A stretch of 64,000 nucleotides of DNA from Hymenolepis diminuta (GCA_900708905.1 CAADRB010000004.1:2669685-2733684), one strand, 5' to 3'; positions 52,200 through 64,000 are shown, numbered from the stretch's first letter. A program made the numbers and translations. Notes: generated by a model not told the origin, from the sequence alone.

Positions 52200-55100
52200 A
52201 ATTAATAGGCGAAGAGTCTGAAAAATCTAATAAGTATCTGTAAAATATCTGACCTTCCATGAAATCAGTTCAATTACCCCCAAAATTCTTGAAAATAATC
52301 ATCCGAAATGAACATCTGATGTGTCCTGAAGATAAAACAGTGGGTGTGAAATGTTTAGGTTTCTAGAATAATTTCTTCAAATATAGCACTTTTTCAATTT
52401 TGGTGAATGGATTTTTGGAAGCCTTGCATCTTCATCAAAATCGTCTTTAATACGAACATTGACTCCGCGTTATGCCGGTCATACATTAAATATTATGTGT
52501 TGATTATACCGCGGAATTCTGAAGAGAGTAAATCGGAAGGATTCTGCGCTTGAGGAAACAACAAGACATTAAAGAGAAGATTGCGATAAACACTTAGTAC
52601 GACAAAGTCAAGACCCCAAAGGAATGATTTGTTTATTCGAAACAACTTATCAAAATTTAAATTTTCTGAAACCAGTTTGCCATGTATGAAGTCTCTGAAA
52701 AAATTACAATCTTAACATTATCCGAGACATTAGAAAGCCAAGCTAAGATTGAATTTTACAGCTTCCAAGCCTTTAGACACCAGAATCTTGAAGAGTAAGA
52801 GTCCCCGCTTCTAACTGACCCAACGTACATCTGTATGCCTTACATCACCAATTTCTATATAATTTTTATGTCGTCCGCTTTCAACCGAAAGACACACGTG
52901 AGCTCGTATGGATTTTGAAGTGTTAGTAGAGTAGGAAGCGTGATCTAAATAAATATTTTTAAAGCGTACCCTATAGATAAGACTAGGTGAATATGAAAAG
53001 GCATAAAGTCTAGAAGATCAATTTTGTCTGCTCCAGCAGGAACAATGGCGGCAAGTGGCCATAAATCTAGTTTTGTCAGGGGTCATTCTGACCTAACCTT
53101 TACGCCTCTTCGTATTTCCTTTCCGCCTGTAGGTTGCCAGCTGGAGGCTTATAACATTCATCTAGACTGCAGGCATGATTCAAAATTTGATATAATTTGA
53201 GTTTGAATTGAATAACTCTAGTGAATAAGGCATCTTTATATAGACCCTTTTTTGTTCCAATCCTGCTTAAATTCAGGCTTCTATGAGCAGATAAGTACTG
53301 TGGATGTTTCTGTTAACGGTGGGAAGCCCTAATCGTGTGCGATGCCAGCGAGTTTCGTACACAGAGACAGCACTTGCTTTTTTATTTATATTCGTCACTT
53401 TCTTGAAATATTTGAAGTACGAGTTTCGCAAAATATGACGATTTCCAATCTAAAAATAAAGTACGCTTAAAGTGTTAATTTAAACCTCAATTGTGCTGAA
53501 ATCCTGAGAGTTACGTCGAAATCTATTAGAAGAAAGTTCATTTTGATGATTCGACATTTTTCGAGATATTTTTTACAAACTAGACATTTTGACTTTTGAG
53601 AATTGTATTCCTCGCTTACGTTTGGAGAAGTAAATGGCCATGATTAAAAATGAATAGCATTTCTTTAATATTTATTACTTAGTGCGTTCTCTTTATAATT
53701 GTCGTAGAGGCTGTGCTACAGCCCATTGCTAACAACTAGTGACAGACAACCATCTTTTCAAAAGCAGAACACCAAGTGTTAAATAAAGACTGAATTCCAG
53801 CGTATAAGATCAAAAAATACTCAGAATAGTGTGGGAGAGAGGGAGATGAGAGGAAAGAAACAAAGATGGAAACCTGAAGAAAGGGAATGAGAAGGCTTTT
53901 GTGATTTGAGCTATAAGCGAATGTACAAGAGCTTTTGTGAAACAAAGATACCGTAAGTCACAAAGCACGTTAGAAGTTGGCTCACGACCTGGCTAGCCAA
54001 ACTAAAGCATACGCCTGCATGTAGAATGAACTAAAGATGAAGCTGATCTGGAAGCCCAGCGTGGTCATTGGCTAGATCAAGCAATATAGTCACCTGTCGC
54101 TGGAAGTCTGTGGTAATAAGAAAGATGACTGCCGTCTCTCTCCCTGTTTATAATAATCGATTTCTGGTCCCTGTTTCTATTTTTCATTCATCTAATAGTC
54201 TATATGCCCCTTTATATTTAACCGCCTTATATGTCTGATACGCTCTAATAAAGACCACACTTCCTACAAAAACTTAGATGAATCAGCTACAAAGATGAAT
54301 CAGTAAATATTAAATGTGCGTGTGGGCATATACGGGTGGGGTACTTTTAAAGAGAGTGCGGTTTGAAAATAATTGCGAAACGAAGGTTAATAATCCACCA
54401 ATATAATTTCGATTACAATAAAAAAATATCCGCTTTTATTTCAAATGCATTCATTTGTTATTTTGAATGAATTGCACACCTGGTTTAGAGGTTACATATA
54501 TTATTGAATACAATATGTCGTGATTTAAGGCGAGTTTATTATACCATCTTAATGGAAAGGTATCAAAGAGTCCGCATCGAGTCGATTCCATACTTCTGCT
54601 GTTGTTTCCACTGCTGAAAATCAATCGCTCTGACCCTTCGGCTTCCGTCATATTCGTACTTGGATTCCTTATATCAATTGGTCGACCAAATATTCCTCAT
54701 CTGAATGCTCTTATGGAAACGTATTCGAAAGTACAAGCAAATGAGCAGTTTCCTGCTGATAATAATTTTTACCATCTTATTGCCCATTTTCAGTGGCGGT
54801 TTAAATTCTCGTTTCCAACCTACATTTTGAAGGGTGAGTCCTATTGGCATTCGTTTAAATTTGCACTCTTGGTTTTAACTCATTTGGTTGCAAGTGCCAC
54901 TAGAGTTTCAACATCATTTGGCGCTAAAAAGACCAAAGCAGCCGTTTTCCCAAACATGAAACATTGTGGCAAGAGATTCTAATTCATTTTACTTCAATGT
55001 TAAGCGATTTGTCTTCTTTTTTCCTTACTTGACATTAATTTTAGACTTTTTAGGGTTAAGATAACAACTAACTACTGACAGCTAACACCAATTCTAGAGC

Positions 55101-56041
55101 AGAAGACCAGGAGCTGTTCTGGACAAAATGTATTGATCAAGTCACAGTGAGGATTTGAGTGGGCAAGAGAGAAATAAGGAACAAAGGCGATGAGAGAACA
55201 GCGTAAAAGCAGGTGTATGACAATCATGTCTGCCCGCGCGTCTCAGACGAAATACTCAGACAGTTTATATGAGTCACTTGGGCAAGGGCGAGAATGAGAT
55301 ACGAGTGCCGATGTACTTTCAAATGAAACAGGACAGTTAAAGAAAAAGGAGAGTCGGTAAACTTGTCTAGATATGACGGATAGGGGTTTGAGTCATAAAG
55401 ATATCACTGCGGCTTCGTGGAGGAAAAACGGATATATGTAATTTTGAAAATACATGGAGGGTCCCACTTCAACTTGCATGAGTTCAGATTAACTTGATTT
55501 ATGCCAACGCATCTCTTAAATAAAGGCAGTATATCACAACCGTAAGAAGAAATAATAACCATTTTGCTCCGCTTCCAACAATAAAAATGCAATTTCCTTT
55601 TTAATTCTGCCATTGATAAAAGACACTTTGTAATTATAACCATTTGTTTAAACCGATACCGATCGAGATTGAGTTTCCTTAGTACACTCGTGTGTACTAA
55701 TATGATAATGGGTCCTAGTTACTGTCATCATAATTAAACCTTGATTAATGATTACATTATTGTTTTAACTGTTTAAAAAATGACTAAAATTATATATTTT
55801 TAATTATATATTACGAATATTAATTAATTTAATAATTTAATTAATTAATTTAAATAACCCGTCGTTTTCTGAATATAGAAATATAATTTTACTTTTTAAC
55901 CGCGATACAAAGAGTTACGGGTTTTGCCATTTAGTACATCAACAAAATGACTGTTTTAAATTAGTTGAAATACCTTTCGTTTGTTTATGGACCGGTACAC
56001 TTGGTTTTATTATGCTATTTTGTTATTAAAATTCGCCTCGA
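52200..56041. other. No supported gene
   Basis: Mostly AT-rich unassigned sequence. The longest frame, 54602-54982 on the plus strand, has neither an ATG start nor recognisable motifs. An AT-only tract lies at 55789-55856. Confidence 0.5.
55789..55856. repeat. AT-rich low-complexity tract
   Basis: Almost pure A/T with TAATTAAT-type repetition. Confidence 0.85.
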
Positions 56042-56429
56042 TTACGCTCTTGTAAGCTCTGACATATTTAAGATGTCTTTGTTAGCCTCAAGTGCCTGGT
56101 GATGGTTGTAGGAGGTATGAATTATTCTAGATGGTATGCTCATCAATTCAGTTAAATTGTGACAATTCAGTAAGCCCCGAATATCGCGGACAAGAGCTAA
56201 TCCAGAAATCAAAGCATAGGTAGCCGCCACATGCGGGATCATACGTGTGCTCAGAGTAATTCACAAAGAAGACAAAACCGACAGCCTATCTAAGCACACT
56301 TCATTTCACCCTTTACATACGAATTAGAAGCGTAGCTAACTCTCCTTCTTACAACTCTTTTTCCACCCTCTCCTATACACCATTAGCCTACCTCAGTTCT
56401 TTCTTCCGATGTAAGAAAGGTTGTTGCAT
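56042..56429 (-). CDS. Tentative small two-exon gene of unknown function
   Basis: Exon 1, 56429-56392, reads ATG then QQPFLHRKKEL and ends AG-GTAGGC in phase 2; exon 2, 56249-56042, follows a pyrimidine-rich tract ending CTCTGAG and closes with a stop; 81 residues in all with a 142-nt intron. The protein has a mildly hydrophobic segment (AATYALISGLALV) and a His/Asn-rich end. Start context is ordinary and no family is recognised. An in-frame alternative acceptor inside exon 2 (GGATTAG) would suit a phase-1 exon. Evidence is splice-site and phase agreement only. Confidence 0.35.
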
Positions 56430-56473
56430 CTTGTCGGCTTTAAGATTACTAGATTATAAAGGGGTTAACAATA

Positions 56474-56992
56474 GCGGATGCTGCACCAATAAGTTTGCTT
56501 GCTAATCCTCAGTAATCTCAAGAAGTTTAACTAGTTGCTAACACATACAACTCGCCCCTAGCGGAGTCCTCTAGTATAAATTTACTCCCACAGTTAGCTA
56601 GGCTATGCCCGAAGTAGCAAGAACAAAGAAGGTATCGAGTGGAGAGCGTTTATTGCTCAATTATGGCTCGTTGCCAAAAACTTAGTCATTAAATATAATC
56701 AACGCTACGCTGCAGGGATATTCATCACTGATGAAGTCATTTGAACCTGTAGCAGATGCTACACAAACAAGCCTTCTTGCTAAACCACAGTAATCTTTTT
56801 AGGAGTTCAACTAGTTGCTAACCCACAACCATCCTCTAGCAGGGTCCTCTAGTATAAATTTGCTACGTCTACAGTAGCGAGAACAAAGAGGTGTCTTGTA
56901 AAGAGAATTTGTTACCGTTTTATTTAAACTATCAATATATTAGTCATTAAATATGTTCAACCCCACGCTGTAGGAATGGTGACCGCTGACTG
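56474..56992. repeat. Diverged direct tandem duplication, period about 278 bases
   Basis: Unit 1 starts GCGGATGCTGCAC at 56474 and unit 2 GCAGATGCTACAC at 56752. Both continue with CTTGCTAA, CAGTAATCT, CAACTAGTTGCTAAC, CTCTAGTATAAATTT, GAACAAAGA, TAGTCATTAAATAT and ACGCTG in the same order. Non-coding; two copies only. Confidence 0.85.
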
Positions 56993-58337
56993 GCAGGGAA
57001 GAAATCTGCACGTACGTCCGCACTTTTGAGAATGTCCTAGCGCACGCAAGGTTCTCATGATCAGCTAATTTTATAGATAAGTATTACTTGAGGTCGTCAT
57101 ATGCTTCTATTGAATGACTACCCCTTCTCCACATAAGTATTAGTCCTTATGGTGCTATCTATTCCTCTTACACGTTCAAAAGTTTTAGTGTAATTAAATT
57201 TGTGAAAGTTTTCTTTTCCCAAGATAGGCTATTAATTGCAGTCATTATAAGTAGTAATTTGATGAATAGTTCCATTACAATAAATTGACAAATCGAGACT
57301 TGTATAATTAATTATTTTATTTAAAAGTTGATGGAAGGCCAATATCACGTGTTTTAGCAAGTGTGGTTTGAATTGACCTGCCTAGTTCCCATTAAATATT
57401 TTTCGAATAATTATTTAATTAATACTCATGCTCCGAGTTGCAAATATATGTCTTTTAATATGGAGCTCTTAAGTTAAACTTAAAAATACTTCTTTGACCT
57501 AATAAATAAACATAATTATCTGTTAAAATGGCCTGGTACTCAAACAAAATTTTGATGTTTTGACCTCGAAGTGGACTCAAATGTTGTACGTTTCACACAA
57601 AACCGTTTTAATAAACAGATTTACTACGTTGATATCGTGTTAGCCTTTACCATCCTGAAAGTATCTTAGCGATTAGGTGAAAAATTCATTTAAATGTGTC
57701 AATCAGGCACTTAAATTAGACACCAATTCAAAAAAGTTCTCGATTCCGTAAAAATGAATTCAGTGAAAAAATAGTGGGTGAATCTTGACATTTGAAGTTC
57801 GTAACATTAATGTATGAAGTAATGGACTATATTCAAGAAGTAAATAATATGATTTGAAACTGATTTCCTTCCCTCAATATTCCCCTAATTCGGTTGCTTT
57901 TTCAAGATGGACATTGTCAGTTTTGCGTTGCTATGGAAAATAAATGACTAAATAGCAGTTATTTTGCTACTTTTTACAAAAGATATCATTTACATATGTT
58001 TTCTATTCGTTGCCTTGCAAAAGATCCTCTTTTAAATAGAAAATAATTAATTATTACAACGGTGAATAGTAAAATAGAAATTAAAGACCTATAAAGTGGA
58101 TGTATTTTGAAAAAATTCCCTTGACATTTTTGCTATCAAATCCGCTGATCAATGAATCAGGAATTAAAATAAACAATTCGATTGATCCATTGGAGTTCCC
58201 GATTGATTTGAAGAATCAGCCAACCAGGTATGATTTGGTACGGCATTTCGTAAGTCTCCTTCGTTTGTATCATTTATCAGACAACCTTGAAATAAGGTAA
58301 TGCATTAATAAATTAATGAAAGATTAATAAAGTTGGG

Positions 58338-58929
58338 CTAGATTAATTGTAGATGAGACAAACCTTGACCATTAGAATTGGCTTCGCATTCTCTTTCAGA
58401 CGTTTGGGAATTATTCAACTTATAGTTAGTGTTAAAAGAAAATGTACGTAGACCGTGTTGTGTTTCTTTAACTTCTCGTTCTTTTTCGAATTCAACAGGC
58501 TCGTTGATGCTACTAGTTTTAGAATGACGTAACCTATTAATTTCCTGCTTCAACATCTCGTCGGCTCTGCAAACCATTATTGAATCGCTAGCCCACCTGG
58601 CAGCATTCAATGCTTCTTGCCGTCCTTGTTCGCCTGTCGGTGTATCGGAAAGCTCTGTCGTAGAAGCATGAATCGAGACATCTTGGCTCAATGATTCTTC
58701 CTTATGCACCGGTTGCACTTTAAAAGACTTACCTAAAAGAAAAAAACCATACCGGTTCAGCACATTCAATACAAAATCGATTAAACTTTAAACAGAGCAT
58801 CGGTTTTAAAATAGATATTGCGCAACTATCTTAAGGAACGAAAATGATACCAAATTTGAATACAAGAAGCTCACATTTATCGATGCTTTTTTCCATATCT
58901 TTCGTACAAGTTATTATACTAATATTCAT
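58338..58929 (-). CDS. Tentative two-exon gene, hydrophilic protein of unknown function
   Basis: Exon 2, 58732-58338, follows a very strong acceptor (TTTTTTTCTTTTAG) and is open for 131 codons to its stop. A matching phase-1 exon lies 142 bases upstream: 58929-58875 (ATG, NISIITCTKDMEKSIDK, then T-GTGAGC); a shorter start at 58896 is possible. Total 149 residues. The body is polar, with a Gln/Glu/Arg helical centre (GRQEALNAARWASDSIMV, ADEMLKQEINRLR) and an Asn/Ser-rich tail; no membrane segment. Exon 2 could instead splice on at CAAG-GTTTGT. I recognise no family. Confidence 0.45.
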
Positions 58930-59084
58930 TATTAATGACTGTTGGTTAACATTGACTAGCGAAAAACAAAACAACCTATTAATCTCGATTTGACCTTTAA
59001 TTAGTTCACGCGACCAATTAATATCCAATGCTGATTGGCACTATTTATTATAATCCATATTAATACGAAAAATTCATAGTTTTA

Positions 59085-59490
59085 ATCGACTGACATCCAA
59101 CAAATGATAAAGGCAATAGGATCAAAATGCTACAGAGAGCAACGTCAAGGTATCAAAGAGTCCTCCTCCATTTGACATTCGGATTTGGGTTGTACAATAT
59201 TTAATAAATGAGAATTTCACATTCACGACATTCAGTGCTAATTAGGCAGTATTTCACGTTCGCAAAATGTTTCAGTAGCATTTCAGAAAATGCATGTTTG
59301 AGATGTTCAGTGCTTATTGACCAGTATTACTTAATCATCCTGATCGTTCTTACAGCTTCAGTTCAATTTTTCAGTGCTTGAGGAAGCAAATGGTCTTTCG
59401 TGATATTCTGCTGCTTCAAATTTTGACATAGCAGAGATGAGAAATAAAATAAGCTCAATAAGCTGTGTTCAATCAAAGGAAATTCGCAAG
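59085..59490 (+). repeat. Dispersed repeat A, long plus copy
   Basis: Runs from CGACTGACATCCAACAAATG through GAGAGCAACGTCAAGG, TATCAAAGAGTC, GGATTTGGGTTGTACAATA and CATAGCAGAGATG to CAATAAGCTGTGTTCAATCA. It is in inverted orientation to the copy at 61.04-61.5 kb. Confidence 0.75.
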
Positions 59491-59583
59491 AAATCGATGC
59501 TGATAAGGGGACCAATCAAGATGAGGTCAGCATAGGTCGTAATGGGATCATCGGTAATTAATATGTTGATATTTGAAGTTTAA

Positions 59584-59642
59584 TTTATAATATAATATAT
59601 ATAATATATAATAATATATAACATAATATAATGCATATATAA
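59584..59642. repeat. AT microsatellite-like tract
   Basis: Nearly pure TA/ATA repetition. Confidence 0.9.
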
Positions 59643-60402
59643 TGAAATTTTTTAAGATTTTATCAAGTAGGAAGGAGAAAGATGAATGCCAAGCATACTC
59701 AGATTATTGAAACTCAATTTGTCATTGAGGCTAAGTTTGATACATAGAATTTCGCGTGCTTAGAATTAAACTTCGTGGTTGTTTATATCATTCTGTCTGT
59801 ATCTTGACTATGAGAAGTAAATACATGCATAAGAAAATGTACAAAATGCTTAAATAACTGTTGATATACTGAAGTTGCACAATCACTTTCTATTCTTTTG
59901 AAATCAAAAATGAAATGACATTTTAAATGAGGGTAAAAGATGCCTCCATCGAGTGCGTTCGAGTAGATTGCTCTTAAATTATTCCGAGGTGTGAAATTTT
60001 TTTCGTTGGCAAAATGGAAACAATCACAACTGTATCTGGGGTTCAGGGTGGAATTCTCCAAATTTGAATACCTCCTCTCCTTAGCAAGTATATTGTTGAA
60101 AGCTATGCACCATTCTCTATCGAAATCGCATCTTTGATTAAATCTTTACTAAAAATGACAATAGCCTAAAAACAATTTCCGAGGAGAAGTACGGCTGACA
60201 TCTTCGTATAAGATTCTGAACATAGTTGTATTTTATTCATTTTCCATGGCGGGGTTAAAAGTCTTGACAGCTTTTCGTAATGAAAAGCTAACAAAGTTCA
60301 TAGAGAGCATGTCCATCATAAAGAGAGCACAATAACAGTGTTAAGGGGGAATTTTAGAGTGGGTAGCGGAATTGAGCGTCAGGAAGTCAGCAGAACACTA
60401 CT

Positions 60403-60537
60403 TCATCTAAGTTCCTGAGTTATTATTTCAACTTGTGCTTTCTTTTCATCATCATCGTAAGGAAAAACTGAGTGATATACTTTCATTTGATTTCGGAGCC
60501 ATTTGACACAATTTTTGTAGCATCCATCTAAAAGACA
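60403..60537 (-). CDS. Candidate terminal coding exon, gene unknown
   Basis: After TTTTGTCTTTTAG the minus strand reads GCYKNCVKWLRNQMK, then VYHSVFPYDDDEKK and AQVEIITQEL to a stop; the exon begins in phase 1. The composition is protein-like. The same frame is open up to 60612, so the exon may be longer. No partner exon upstream could be fixed, and no family is recognised. Confidence 0.35.
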   Translation of the reverse strand, partial: CLLDGCYKNCVKWLRNQMKVYHSVFPYDDDEKKAQVEIITQELR

Positions 60538-61039
60538 AAATCTACTAGTTGGCAGACGACACAAGGTTTTAGTACCTACTGAAATCAATTTGACTAATGT
60601 GCGCTTATCCAGTTAATTTTCTTCTTCATAGTTTTTATTACAACTTATTCCCACTCTTGAAATATTTTGGCAATTTTCTATATTAACTAACAACTGCATT
60701 GTTAGTTCTGTCTCCCCTCCCTTCTGATCAGATCAACAGGTGAACGAGCTCTGAATAGAGTGGACATAATCTAACTCTTGAATCCCAGAATTAAATGGCG
60801 AAAATTGAATATTGTGAATTTATTTTCTTGAAGCTATGAATAACTCAATGCTCCCAATTTCAAGCAAAGATCGGTAATATTACTCGCTTATGTTTGACCC
60901 TCTCTCTCTTTTTCGTTTCCTCTTCCCCTTACTCAGATGCCTTCCCTCAAACTTGGCCTTGACATCAATGAGAATATATTTCTGATTCCCTCTACTTCAG
61001 TCAGTACCGAAATTTATAATTACTCGATATCGCGATAAA

Positions 61040-61530
61040 AATTGTACTATACAAAATTATTCATCTTTGATAAACACAGCTTATTGAACTCTGTTAGCTT
61101 AAATTTTCAGCTGTCTCATCTCTTCAATGTAGGAATATCGTATAAAATCATTTGCCTCCTCAACCATTGAAAAAATTGAATTGAAGTTGCAAGATCGACC
61201 GAACTGTAAGTTGTTGAATCTCACAGAAGACCATTTGCTAACTCAGCCAGTGGAAGCGGCAAGACTGGTCCTTCTTGATTAAACAATACTGCCTAATTAA
61301 CTCTGACTGTCGTGAACGTGAAATTCTCATTTAGTAAATATTGTACAACCCAAATCTGAGTGTCAAATTGGTCAAGACTCTTTGATACCTTGACCTTGCT
61401 CTATGTATCATTTTGATCCCCTCATCTTTGCCATCTATTGCATTTTCTGTCAGTCCATTTCAGTTACTTTCCCACAATCAAGACTCGCGATTTTTTATTA
61501 CTGAAGGTAATAATAGTGCTATAATATAAC
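61040..61530 (-). repeat. Dispersed repeat A, long minus copy
   Basis: Reverse complement of the 59.1-kb copy: AACACAGCTTATTGAACTC, TTTAGTAAATATTGTACAACC, GGTCAAGACTCTTTGATACC, TTGACCTTGCTCT and CAGTTACTTTCCCACA all match in order. Confidence 0.75.
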
Positions 61531-61822
61531 AAATATTTACTAGATTTAGTTGCAAGAACTTAAGTTGGAAAAGGATATTAAAAGCAAAAGTAAATATTTT
61601 GTCTACGTTAGATTCCAAACATTGCATTTCGGGGTAATACTTAAACTAAATTGAACAAAATCATGTGGAATAAATTTATTATTTTATTAAAATTAACATT
61701 TGAAAAAGGTTCCTTTTATGTTGCACTAACTGCTCAGTACTTATGGCATCTTTTAAACTCGTGGTGAGAAGATAATTACATTACCGTTCGAAATATAAAA
61801 AAATCTGGAAAGTGGGTTGAAA

Positions 61823-62702
61823 TTAGCTTTCTATTCCCCAATACACCGGTAAACCGAAATTTTCCAATTGAGATCTTCTATTACCATAAAATTGCGGATG
61901 GTAGACAGATGGTTGCATGCGTATTGTCATTGTTGGATTTCTTGGCAGAGAATATACTACGGTGCATGGAGCCTTCCAAGTCATTGATGGCATTGATGGT
62001 GGCCTGACTACATAGAAAAGTAAAAGCCAAATTATTAGATTGTGAGTGAACATAATTACCAATTGTACTACTTTACTATGAATAATTTTCATAAGATAAC
62101 TAAAAGAAATGAGCCCGACTTCACGAGGTATTTGTAGAAGCGCTTTAACTTTATTTAAGAATTTAGTACACCGTATTCTAATGATTTCGTAGGAAAATGC
62201 TCAATCACACTTGAATTAGTAATCTTCATCAGTGACAATCTCCTTAATAAGCAAACATCCTCCCCTCATTGTCTACTTGATCTGTCTTTTTATTCTATCA
62301 TTAACCTTGGATCACTAGCTGACCTCAACCTAATTCGACTATCTGTTAACACTTATGCCTTAGATTAAACACAGTCCCTTCTATAAGATGGACATTTAAC
62401 CAAACCAGATATATTGTTAGTAGTCTAAAACCATGGACTTCTCAGTTTACAAGAAAAAGCCAAAAGTCGCAATACCGGTTAATATGTGATGTTGTTGGGA
62501 TAGTTTTCATTTGAGAAAATTTAAGAAATAACACATTTTAGCACTAATCTGTTTCAATTTGAATACCAAATTGATTTTACTTGCCAAAAATGAATGAAAA
62601 ATATTCACAAATGCAATCTCTATTTTTTAACTTACATATTGGCTGTACTTGCTCTTCCTGTGGAAACTGTCCACCAAATCCGTTGAAAACTTGCCAGAAC
62701 AT
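61823..62702 (-). CDS. Small two-exon gene, paralogue of the gene at 50131-50908
   Basis: Exon 1, 62702-62636, starts ATG and encodes MFWQVFNGFGGQF and a Gln/Glu stretch, ending CCAATAT-GTAAGTTAA in phase 1. Exon 2, 62007-61823, follows TTTTACTTTTCTATGTAG and ends in a stop, giving 83 residues. Exon 2 reads RPPSMPSMTWKAPCTVV, then SLPRNPTMTIRMQPS, and closes with GLPVYWG. It aligns without gaps to exon 2 of the 50-kb gene (shared P-P-x-M-P, A-x-C-x-V-V, S-L-P-x-x-P-x-M-T, Q-x-S-x-Y-x-P). The first exons are unalike and the C-termini differ (aromatic here, acidic there). Function unknown; no signal peptide or known domain is evident. Confidence 0.6.
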
Positions 62703-64000
62703 AATTTGCCAACCAGTTTATTATTGAATTAGATTATTCGAATCAACAACGTGTGCTCGGAACAAATCTATCGAAAATGAGTTAAATGTGTTAAATTGTC
62801 AAGGCTGGTTTAATTTGAATGAACAATAATAAAATTAATATCTTTTGAATTTGGATTAACCTGATGTAAGGTCATGATGGCTTGAAGTCTGTTTGCAATA
62901 ATTACGCAATTGTTTGTTTTATCACTGAAATATAGTCAAAAGTTGGATGCCCTGATTATTAGTCAGTTTAAATCGTCCTATTTAATTCAATAATGACACT
63001 TTTCCTAGAATCACTCCTGTGATTCAATTTGTAGATGTGTGGAGAACCTTCAATAGATTTTTGTTCGAAGTAACATCTAAATTAGAATAGTGATTTGATA
63101 GTACGTCAACAAACAAACAGAGCTCATGCTTCGATTGGGAGGAAAAATCTACTCCCGCGATCGTCACTTTTATCAATATGCAGCGGAAGAATATTGAAAT
63201 AAAGACGCCTAACTTAGCAGATATTTTGCATTAGGCATTAGTTATCAGTAAATGTCGTTGCTAAAGACAAAGATCGATTAACACTCATATAGTGATCTTG
63301 AAGAATGGGATTTAATTCTTGCAAGGTAAAGATTTCTATTGAACTTGAGTGGTGATTTTCGTCTCTTTGTACTTAAGACCTCTCTGATCCGAAATATCTG
63401 GAGAATTTTAACTGGAAACTGTTTGGTGAATAATTTTACCGGATTTCAGCATGTGACGCACAATGATTGATATTCTTTTCCCTCTTTTTAAATCACTTAT
63501 TTCATAAGTGGTCTTTTGGCCTCTTGATCATCCATCAGTTCCACTCACAGTGTGTTGACGCTAGCTATACTTGCTAGCTTACTTTTCTCTCTTTCTCATT
63601 ACATACGGTACTTCAATTTATCTTTCCCGTCCCACTAAACCCTTTTTTCTGATTTTAAAATGGCTCCTTTTTCCTGTTAGTCCTTAGGAAGATCATTAGG
63701 CTTGTAACGAGATATTCCGAAGCCTAAGTTGGTCAATCCAGCACAAAGAGCTTTACTTTAACTTCTTTTTGCTCGAAACTGCATCTCCATAGCTTAATAT
63801 AGATTACACTAACTTTCCTTCAATATCTCTCAAATTTTTAACACTTAAAACGATTTTACCTAAAGGAGGTTTGAATGCTATCCTCCTTTTAGTCATCCGT
63901 AAAAATTGGGCAGATCAAATTATTGAATATTTGACCATCTTTAGGGTGCATTAATTCAACAACCATAATTTAGCATTATTTATTTTCTCTTTGAAGGAAA
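62703..64000. other. Right-hand flank, no gene seen
   Basis: Upstream of the 62.7-kb gene. No exon with acceptable splice borders and motif support on either strand; no long repeat recognised. Confidence 0.55.

Noticed and set aside
54602..54982. 126-codon open frame, the longest single frame in the right half
   Set aside because: It opens with TTG, has no ATG near the start, no exon-like borders and no recognisable motif; may be old transposon matter, so not called as a gene.
58100..58300. Plus-strand frame with a methionine start and a possible 16-nt downstream micro-exon
   Set aside because: Donor and downstream acceptor are plausible, but the product would be a short peptide without motifs; too weak to call.
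1..64000. CRISPR arrays, operons, ribosome-binding sites
   Set aside because: Spliced eukaryotic genes and GT/AG introns dominate; no regularly spaced direct repeats of CRISPR type exist.

Overview
The window is eukaryotic: AT-rich (I estimate mid-30s % GC), split by spliceosomal introns, with long repeat-filled non-coding stretches, decayed transposons and one 30-base assembly gap. Two conserved bilaterian genes can be rebuilt exon by exon. The AT content, the repeat load, very small exons and one 51-nt intron would suit a flatworm, but that is inference; the sequence itself supports only 'invertebrate bilaterian'.

Region by region. (1) 1-7369, plus strand: the 3' end of an EEA1-like gene, with coiled-coil exons and a complete C-terminal FYVE zinc finger; its last intron carries a dead mariner transposon. 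(2) 7370-13.5 kb: repeats and one isolated sideroflexin-like exon on the minus strand. (3) 30092 down to 13711, minus strand: a complete nine-exon PKNOX/PREP gene (TALE homeobox, 742 codons) with every splice phase consistent, a CCAAT-rich upstream region and intronic islands holding PBX-PREP-type sites. (4) 30.4-45 kb: repeats plus two tentative genes, a plus-strand three-exon model at 32.2-35.4 kb and a minus-strand gene at 42.7-40.2 kb built largely from micro-exons. (5) 45-62.7 kb: diverged repeats and several tentative short, mostly two-exon genes of unknown function. Two of these, at 50.1 kb (plus) and 62.7 kb (minus), are recognisably paralogous.

EEA1 (early-endosome tethering) and PKNOX (homeodomain partner of PBX) are functionally unrelated neighbours whose 3' ends face each other. 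The most novel material is in 40-63 kb: a gene whose reading frame stays open only if exactly one of two adjacent micro-exons is used, and an undescribed small-protein pair sharing exon layout and a Pro/Cys/Val motif. All splice models were made by eye from GT/AG sites and phase; none has transcript support here.
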